Below, piece by piece: positions 5,019 to 9,129 of a stretch of DNA of 9,129 nt. The DNA is from Clostridiales bacterium (lineage in GTDB: Bacteria > Bacillota > Clostridia > Lachnospirales > Lachnospiraceae). Position 1 is the first letter of the stretch. Each line of letters starts with the position of its first letter. The DNA is taken from positions 1 through 9,129 of the forward strand of contig JAHZHG010000089.1 in NCBI GenBank assembly GCA_019420425.1. The letters run 5' to 3'. A program made the translations under genes and the position numbers. The notes under the pieces are model-generated. The model ran no database searches and was not told where the DNA came from. It saw only the letters and a program-made list of their open reading frames with translations.

Positions 5019-5083
5019 GATATATAAAAGGTATACTTTATACGCCGCATTCACTGCGGCTTAGTTCTGGGATTGCATATATC
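5019..5083. repeat. Second copy of the palindromic repeat core, overlapping the tetR 3' end
   Basis: Bases 5032-5074 repeat 76-118 almost exactly, including the perfect stem GCCGCA/TGCGGC. An outer inverted pair GATATAT (5019-5025) and ATATATC (5077-5083) brackets it. The differences between the two copies fall in all codon positions of the tetR frame, which argues for conservation as DNA or RNA structure and against shared protein ancestry. It supplies the last dozen codons and the stop of tetR. Confidence 0.6.
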
Positions 5084-5586
5084 ACATCCGCCAGCTCCTC
5101 CACCGGCTCCCGCCCACCATTTTTCAACCAGGCAATATAAACATTAAACAGAGCTCCCGCATACGCCATCAGCGCGTAATACAGCTCCGAAGATTCTTTG
5201 TTCGTATAATACGCAGAAATCATATAAGAGCTGAGCGCATCCAGCAGCAGATTTCCCATCCCCACCTTCAGCAGGCAGGCAATAAACACCTTATGCCTCT
5301 CAAAATACCGGCAGCAATGAAGAATATTTTCATATTCCCCATACGTTTCCGGCCGTTTTATACGGCAGACATCCTCCCGGTAGGCCTCCACAATCTCATT
5401 CATATGGCTCTGGAATATCTCTTCCTTAGAACAGTAATTCCGGTAATACGTCATCCGGGAAACCCCGGCGCGCTCAGTCAGCTCGGAAATGGATATGGAT
5501 GAAAACGGCTTCTGCCCGCACAGCTGGATCAGCGCCGTAACTATACACTCTCTCGCCAGAAGATTTGCCTGATTCTTCTTTTTCAT
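5038..5586 (-). CDS. TetR/AcrR-family transcriptional regulator
   Basis: The 182-aa DNA-binding repressor has an N-terminal helix-turn-helix at about 12-58: the SISELTERAGVSRMTYYRNY run followed by CSKEEIF is the classic TetR layout, with Thr-Tyr-Tyr in the recognition helix. The C-terminal ligand and dimerisation part (about 65-165) is divergent and gives no ligand clue; hydrophobic helices near 135-155 fit this role. The start at 5586 is set by AAGGAG 8 bases upstream; an upstream TTG is less likely. The gene is divergent from the PAP2-like gene, with a perfect palindrome between them, so it probably represses that gene and perhaps itself. The last residues (AIPELSRSECGV) are encoded by a dispersed repeat, so the native C-terminus was probably replaced. 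Confidence 0.9.
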   Translation of the reverse strand: MKKKNQANLLARECIVTALIQLCGQKPFSSISISELTERAGVSRMTYYRNYCSKEEIFQSHMNEIVEAYREDVCRIKRPETYGEYENILHCCRYFERHKVFIACLLKVGMGNLLLDALSSYMISAYYTNKESSELYYALMAYAGALFNVYIAWLKNGGREPVEELADVIYAIPELSRSECGV

Positions 5587-5627
5587 AAACAAAACTCCTT
5601 GTTTTGTAACAGTTAAAAGGGGAACAG

Positions 5628-5656
5628 TTGCACCAAAAACACCCGAATGTTACAAT
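5628..5656 (+). promoter_or_regulatory. Promoter of the PAP2-like gene
   Basis: TTGCAC (5628-5633), 17 bp and TACAAT (5651-5656) give a good sigma-A promoter pointing right. The -10 lies wholly inside the TetR-type palindrome at 5648-5664, so bound repressor would exclude polymerase. Confidence 0.65.
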
Positions 5657-5664
5657 ATGTAACA
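5648..5664. promoter_or_regulatory. Probable TetR operator
   Basis: TGTTACA-ATA-TGTAACA is a perfect palindrome with 7-bp arms in the 123-bp divergent gap between tetR and the PAP2-like gene. Related half-sites TGTAACAGTT (5605-5614) and GGAACAGTT (5621-5629) lie nearer the tetR start and could be a second, weaker site for autoregulation. Size and placement fit TetR-family operators. Confidence 0.7.
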
Positions 5665-5709
5665 GCTCTATTTTAGAAAAGAATTTTTCAAAAATCAAGG
5701 AGATCGCTT

Positions 5710-6285
5710 ATGGATAACGTATACTTATTTATCCGCAGGCTCACTGTCGCGCCAATCATGGCCGCTTTTCTGCTGCTTACCCTCTGGGCCGCACGCCCCG
5801 GCATTTTCGGCGGTCCGGCAGGGTTCATCCTCAGCCTGCTTTTCCTTACTGTTTTCCCCCTCCTGGCCTATCCATTACAGAAATTTATCCCCAAATATAA
5901 GGATAAAGGCCGCGAGGGCCAGCGGAGCCTGGCTATGCTCTTTGCCGTAGCCGGATATATTTTGGGCTGTCTTTCCAACCTGCTTTTGCCCTCTGCGGGC
6001 GGACTTTGGATCATATATCTGGAATACCTGTTATCCGGAATGCTTATCCTTTTCTTTAACAAAGCGCTTCACCGAAAGATAAGCGGACACTCGTGCGGAG
6101 CCATGGCGCCGGCGGTTATCTTTTTCTACTTTGGCCTTTATCCCGCCGCAATCGCAGGGCTGGCCGCAGAAGCCCTGGTTTGTCTGGCCAGCCTCCGTAC
6201 CGGGCGGCATACCGCCGGACAACTGGCGGGAGGAGCCGCCGTGTCCGCCCTGGCCGCCTGCTTCCTGGCCCTCGTTTTCCATTGA
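5710..6285 (+). CDS. Small integral membrane protein related to PAP2 phosphatases
   Basis: The 191-aa very hydrophobic protein has about five to six predicted membrane segments (around 12-28, 36-56, 76-93, 98-116, 131-157 and 174-190). Motifs resemble the lipid phosphatase PAP2 family: SGHS (125-128) fits PSGH, and RTGRHTAGQ (163-171) resembles SRx5Hx3D with His167 in place but Gln171 where Asp is usual. The basic loop KYKDKGREGQR (62-72) may correspond to the first motif. PAP2 enzymes remove phosphate from membrane lipids such as undecaprenyl pyrophosphate. Here the altered motifs leave activity uncertain, and it may be a non-catalytic relative. The start is supported by AAGGAG 8 bases upstream. 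It is divergent from tetR and probably under its control. The next gene's promoter begins inside its stop codon. Confidence 0.7.
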   Translation: MDNVYLFIRRLTVAPIMAAFLLLTLWAARPGIFGGPAGFILSLLFLTVFPLLAYPLQKFIPKYKDKGREGQRSLAMLFAVAGYILGCLSNLLLPSAGGLWIIYLEYLLSGMLILFFNKALHRKISGHSCGAMAPAVIFFYFGLYPAAIAGLAAEALVCLASLRTGRHTAGQLAGGAAVSALAACFLALVFH

Positions 6286-6310
6286 TAAAGCCGGGCTGTC
6301 TGCATATACT
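6282..6310 (+). promoter_or_regulatory. Promoter of the DUF2935 gene, overlapping the preceding stop codon
   Basis: TTGATA (6282-6287) contains the TGA stop of the upstream gene and is followed after exactly 17 bp by TATACT (6305-6310). Transcription would start near 6317. The DUF2935 gene can therefore be expressed independently of TetR control even though read-through from upstream is possible. Confidence 0.65.
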
Positions 6311-6345
6311 GTAAGGAAACCATAAATGATAAGGTATGCACAGCC

Positions 6346-7254
6346 ATGAAAGAATATGTAGCCCCATCATTGGAAACACACCTGTTTTTTGGGCGGATCA
6401 TGAAGGAACACGCCCTGTTTCTCCAGGCCGCTTTCCCGGCCGCAGAGACGGAATACAGGGATAAAGCCGAATGGTTCCGCGAACAGTTTGAGCACGTACT
6501 GGAAACCACCGTGCGGCTGGCCAACGGCGTTGCCAGCGCAGCCGTTCTGGAATCCGGCGAGGTATTTACAGAATATACGGAAATGGCGGAAAAGCAGACC
6601 GCTCACCTGACCGGCATCCCCATTGACTGCCAGATTACCCAGGCAGAAAAACAGCTAAAGGCCGGTATCCCGGGCACGCCGAACCGTCGGCTGGTCACCC
6701 CTGTACAGGCGCTGAACCGGAAAGCTTTGCAGCTGCTAAACGGCCTGATTTCCTTTAAAGAACAAATTCTCCGGGAGGTTACCTCCTGCCGCCTGTACAC
6801 GGCCAACTATCCGCTGCTCATCGAGCACATCCTCAGGGAAGCCAGGCTGTATCGCCAGACCATTGTCGATCTGGAGCAGAACGGCTGTATGTCCGTACGG
6901 GATATGCCGTCCACAGAGCTGTTCTGGAATCAGATTATGATGGAACACGCCCAGTTTATCCGCGGCCTCCTTGACCCAACGGAGTGTGACCTGATGGAAA
7001 CGGCAGACACCTTCGCCTGCGACTACTGCCGCCTGCTGGAGGATGCCAGAGCACAGGACTGCCAGGCCTGCGAGGAGCTGTCAAAGCGCTCGCTGGAAAC
7101 CACCGTACAGTACCAGGCCTTCAAGACAGCCGGTACAAAAGGAATCACCGGCTGCGAAATCCGCTCCGTCATCCTGCCTCTGCTGGCAGACCATGTTCTT
7201 CGGGAAGCCAACCACTATCTGCGGCTCCTGAACACTTCGGAAGCCGCCAAATAA
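6346..7254 (+). CDS. DUF2935 protein, tandem ferritin-like metal-binding helical bundles
   Basis: The 302-aa soluble helical protein is built from two related halves (about 1-150 and 190-302), as in the DUF2935 family (PF11155), whose members fold as paired ferritin-like bundles that bind metal. Repeated Glu-His motifs support this: EHALFLQ (Glu21, His22) and MEHAQFIRGL (Glu200, His201) begin each half, and EHILREARLYR (160-170) and DHVLREANHYLRL (282-294) close them. The physiological role of the family is not established; metal storage or sensing is possible. The ribosome site before 6346 is weak (AAGG about 11 bases upstream), so expression may be modest. It has its own promoter and ends at a strong terminator, so it forms a one-gene unit. 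Family call is confident; function is not. Confidence 0.85.
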   Translation: MKEYVAPSLETHLFFGRIMKEHALFLQAAFPAAETEYRDKAEWFREQFEHVLETTVRLANGVASAAVLESGEVFTEYTEMAEKQTAHLTGIPIDCQITQAEKQLKAGIPGTPNRRLVTPVQALNRKALQLLNGLISFKEQILREVTSCRLYTANYPLLIEHILREARLYRQTIVDLEQNGCMSVRDMPSTELFWNQIMMEHAQFIRGLLDPTECDLMETADTFACDYCRLLEDARAQDCQACEELSKRSLETTVQYQAFKTAGTKGITGCEIRSVILPLLADHVLREANHYLRLLNTSEAAK

Positions 7255-7261
7255 CCATAAA

Positions 7262-7300
7262 ACCGGGAGAGCGCTTTATCCGCTCTGCCGGTCTTTTTTT
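7262..7300 (+). terminator. Strong intrinsic terminator after the DUF2935 gene
   Basis: ACCGGGAGAGCG (7262-7273) pairs with CGCTCTGCCGGT (7281-7292) at 11 of 12 positions around a 7-base loop and is followed by seven T residues (7294-7300). It separates this gene from the two-component operon. Confidence 0.9.
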
Positions 7301-7337
7301 GTACAGTCGGTTTGCAATAGCAGATGGCAAAATCCGG

Positions 7338-7366
7338 TTGAGAGATTTCCTGTTTTGTGGAATAAT
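7338..7366 (+). promoter_or_regulatory. Promoter of the two-component operon
   Basis: TTGAGA (7338-7343), 17 bp and AATAAT (7361-7366) match consensus at 4 and 5 of 6. Transcription would start near 7373, about 55 bases before the response regulator. I saw no clear direct repeat of the kind OmpR-type regulators bind, so autoregulation is unproven. Confidence 0.6.
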
Positions 7367-7428
7367 GGTAGAGATCGGAGATTTATGATAACCTGGTCTT
7401 TCTCCGGCTGCTTGAAAGGAGATTTGTC

Positions 7429-8100
7429 ATGAAAACCATACTGATTGCAGACGATGAGCCCGACATTGTCGGTATGCTGAAATGTTTTTTCGAAGGAAAG
7501 GACTATCTCGTCCTGACCGCCGAAAATGGCCGCGAAGCGCTGAATCAGGCGGCACGGAATCCGGATATTATTTTACTGGACATCAACATGCCCGGACTGG
7601 ATGGCCTGGAGGTGTGCAGACGTATCCGCGATCTGGTCGCCTGCCCCATTCTGTTTCTGACCGCCCGCATTGAGGATGCCGACAAGGTAAACGGCTTTGC
7701 CGCCGGAGGCGACGATTATATCGTAAAGCCCTTTTCCCTGCTGGAGCTGGAGGCCCGGGTGCAGGCCCACCTGCGCCGCGAGGAACGCCGCCGGCTAGAA
7801 ACCAGAATCCGTTTTTCCGGAGATCTCTCCATCGACTACGGCAGCCGCACGATTTATATAGGGGATACCTCCATCCCCCTGGCCAAAAAAGAGTTCGACA
7901 TCGCCGCCCTCCTCTCCCAGAACGCCGGGCAGGTCTTTGACCGCGAACGGATTTACGAACGGGTGTGGGGATACGACAGCGAGGGAGACAGCAGCGTTGT
8001 GGCTGAGCATATCCGCCGGCTGCGGATGAAGCTGGCGGCATATACCGATCAAACCTATATTGAAACTGTCTGGGGGTGCGGATATAAATGGGTAAGCTAA
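7429..8100 (+). CDS. OmpR/PhoB-family response regulator
   Basis: The 223-aa DNA-binding regulator is activated by phosphorylation from its partner kinase. The receiver domain (1-115) has the acidic triad Asp8, Asp9 and Glu10, phosphoacceptor Asp51 in LLDINMPGLDG, Thr78 and Lys100 in VKPF. The C-terminal winged helix (about 127-223) has the expected KKEFDIAALL, VFDRERIYERVWG and HIRRLRMKL elements and ends in the wing GCGYKWVS. All key residues are intact. The start at 7429 is supported by AAAGGAG 7 bases upstream. The sensor kinase start overlaps the last codons by 13 bp, so the two are translationally coupled. It resembles VanR/SaeR-type Firmicutes regulators in a general way, but neither stimulus nor targets can be read from the window. 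Confidence 0.95.
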   Translation: MKTILIADDEPDIVGMLKCFFEGKDYLVLTAENGREALNQAARNPDIILLDINMPGLDGLEVCRRIRDLVACPILFLTARIEDADKVNGFAAGGDDYIVKPFSLLELEARVQAHLRREERRRLETRIRFSGDLSIDYGSRTIYIGDTSIPLAKKEFDIAALLSQNAGQVFDRERIYERVWGYDSEGDSSVVAEHIRRLRMKLAAYTDQTYIETVWGCGYKWVS

Positions 8101-9129
8101 AGTCTTTTTTTCAAAATCTGTCCCTGCGCAGAAGCATTGCCTGCTATATTGTTTTCTTTGCTGCTGCGGCGCTGCTTTTGAGCAATCTCACAGCCTCTGT
8201 CTGTTCCAGTTTGTCCCTTAGCATACACGCCAAATACCATGCCGCACAGGAGCGGTATTATCTGACCAACGAAAAGGGAGAGCGCCTGGGCGAAGGAACC
8301 TACATCAGCACTGAGCCTGATCCCATGACTGCGGCGGATCAACGGCTGGATTCCCTTCTGGATATTCTTCCTGTGATCGCCGCTCCAATTTACAGCGCCC
8401 TCTGCCTGCTTGCCGCCGTATTTCTCTTTTACCGCAACAAACTCAGGCGTCCCCTGGCCCTGCTGACCGAAGCCTCCGCCCGCATCTCCGGAAACGATCT
8501 GGATTTTTCCGTATCCTATGACAGACGGGACGAAATGGGGCAGCTCTGCGCCGCTTTTGAAACCATGCGTTCTGCCTTAGCCGAAAACCACACCCGGATG
8601 TGGCGGCAAATGGAGGAACGCAAGTGCCTCAATGCCGCCTTGGCCCACGATCTGCGCACTCCGCTGACCGTGCTCAAGGGCTATAACGAAATGCTGCAGC
8701 TCTCCTCCGACTCCCCACAGACCCGCGAGACCGCGGCCATCATGGAACGGCATCTCACCCGTCTTGAGCACTACGCTGACAGCATGAGCCAGCTTCAGCG
8801 GCTGGAGGATATGCAGCCCTCCTGCAGGCCTGTCCGGCTCCAGGAATTAGCCGCCGGGCTGAACGGCTCCGCAATCCTGTTCTGCCAGTCCAGGGGAAAG
8901 CAGTTCCATTTCGAAAACCATACCCACTCCGCCCAGGCCATCCTGGACGCAGAAATCCTCTCCCAGGTCTTTGAAAACCTGCTCTCCAACGCTGCCCGCC
9001 ACGCCCGCTTTGCCATAACCGCCACCCTGGACGAAGCCCCGGGCGGCCTTCGCCTCACCATCACCGACGACGGCCCCGGCTTCACCCCCGAAGCCCTGAG
9101 CAAAGCACTGCAGCCCTACTACAGCGAGG
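8088..9129 (+). CDS. Sensor histidine kinase, partial (runs off the right edge)
   Basis: At least 347 residues are in frame to the end of the window and only a short C-terminal piece is missing. A membrane segment at about 17-37 and another at about 93-116 enclose a short extracytoplasmic region of roughly 55 residues. A HAMP-like linker (about 117-170) follows, then the H-box AHDLRTPLT with phosphorylated His187. The N-box FENLLSNAARHA (295-306) and the G1 box DDGPGF (327-332) mark the ATP-binding domain. Asp follows His in the H-box where Glu is commoner, as in many Firmicutes kinases. The ATG at 8088 overlaps the response regulator end. The small sensing loop suggests detection at or within the membrane, as in envelope-stress sensors, but this is inference. 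Confidence 0.93.
   Translation, partial: MGKLKSFFQNLSLRRSIACYIVFFAAAALLLSNLTASVCSSLSLSIHAKYHAAQERYYLTNEKGERLGEGTYISTEPDPMTAADQRLDSLLDILPVIAAPIYSALCLLAAVFLFYRNKLRRPLALLTEASARISGNDLDFSVSYDRRDEMGQLCAAFETMRSALAENHTRMWRQMEERKCLNAALAHDLRTPLTVLKGYNEMLQLSSDSPQTRETAAIMERHLTRLEHYADSMSQLQRLEDMQPSCRPVRLQELAAGLNGSAILFCQSRGKQFHFENHTHSAQAILDAEILSQVFENLLSNAARHARFAITATLDEAPGGLRLTITDDGPGFTPEALSKALQPYYSE

Noticed and set aside
5586..5709. A defined promoter for tetR on the minus strand
   Set aside because: TTGAAA near 5690 has no -10 at proper spacing and other candidates are weak, so no box is called.

Overview
The window looks like chromosomal DNA from a gut-type Clostridia, most likely Lachnospiraceae. I infer this from moderate GC content, strong AGGAGG-type ribosome binding sites, consensus sigma-A promoters, a Hol_Tox-like 31-residue membrane peptide, a DUF2935 protein and an OmpR/VanR-style two-component pair. 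Genus assignment is a guess. No rRNA, tRNA or CRISPR array is seen.

Left part (1-1940): an accessory patch. It holds a structured left edge, a palindromic repeat (52-156), a 143-bp MITE with a perfect 8-bp target duplication (227-369), an Mrr-type restriction endonuclease gene (minus strand), and a compact locus that reads as a type I toxin-antitoxin system: a 31-aa membrane peptide (plus strand) with a structured leader and a convergent antisense RNA. A degenerate relative of the MITE (1769-1936) closes the patch.

Middle (1941-4812): one minus-strand operon driven by a clear promoter at 4784-4812. It encodes two different alpha/beta-hydrolase-fold esterases followed by a stand-alone ATP-grasp ligase. 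The gaps are 13 and 23 bp, so the three probably act in one pathway. I do not recognise the product.

Right part (4813-9129): a second, near-identical MITE with its own perfect 8-bp target duplication (4842-4984). Next is a TetR regulator whose last dozen codons lie in a dispersed palindromic repeat. It is divergent from a small PAP2-like membrane protein, with a perfect operator palindrome over the membrane gene's -10. A DUF2935 ferritin-like protein follows with its own promoter and a strong terminator. Last is a response regulator overlapping a sensor histidine kinase that runs off the window.

The most interesting signals are (1) the toxin locus with its alternative pairing between leader, ribosome binding site and mRNA 3' end, (2) an IS66-like family of non-coding mobile elements defined here by two exact target duplications, one containing a stop codon, and (3) the ATP-grasp plus two-esterase operon.
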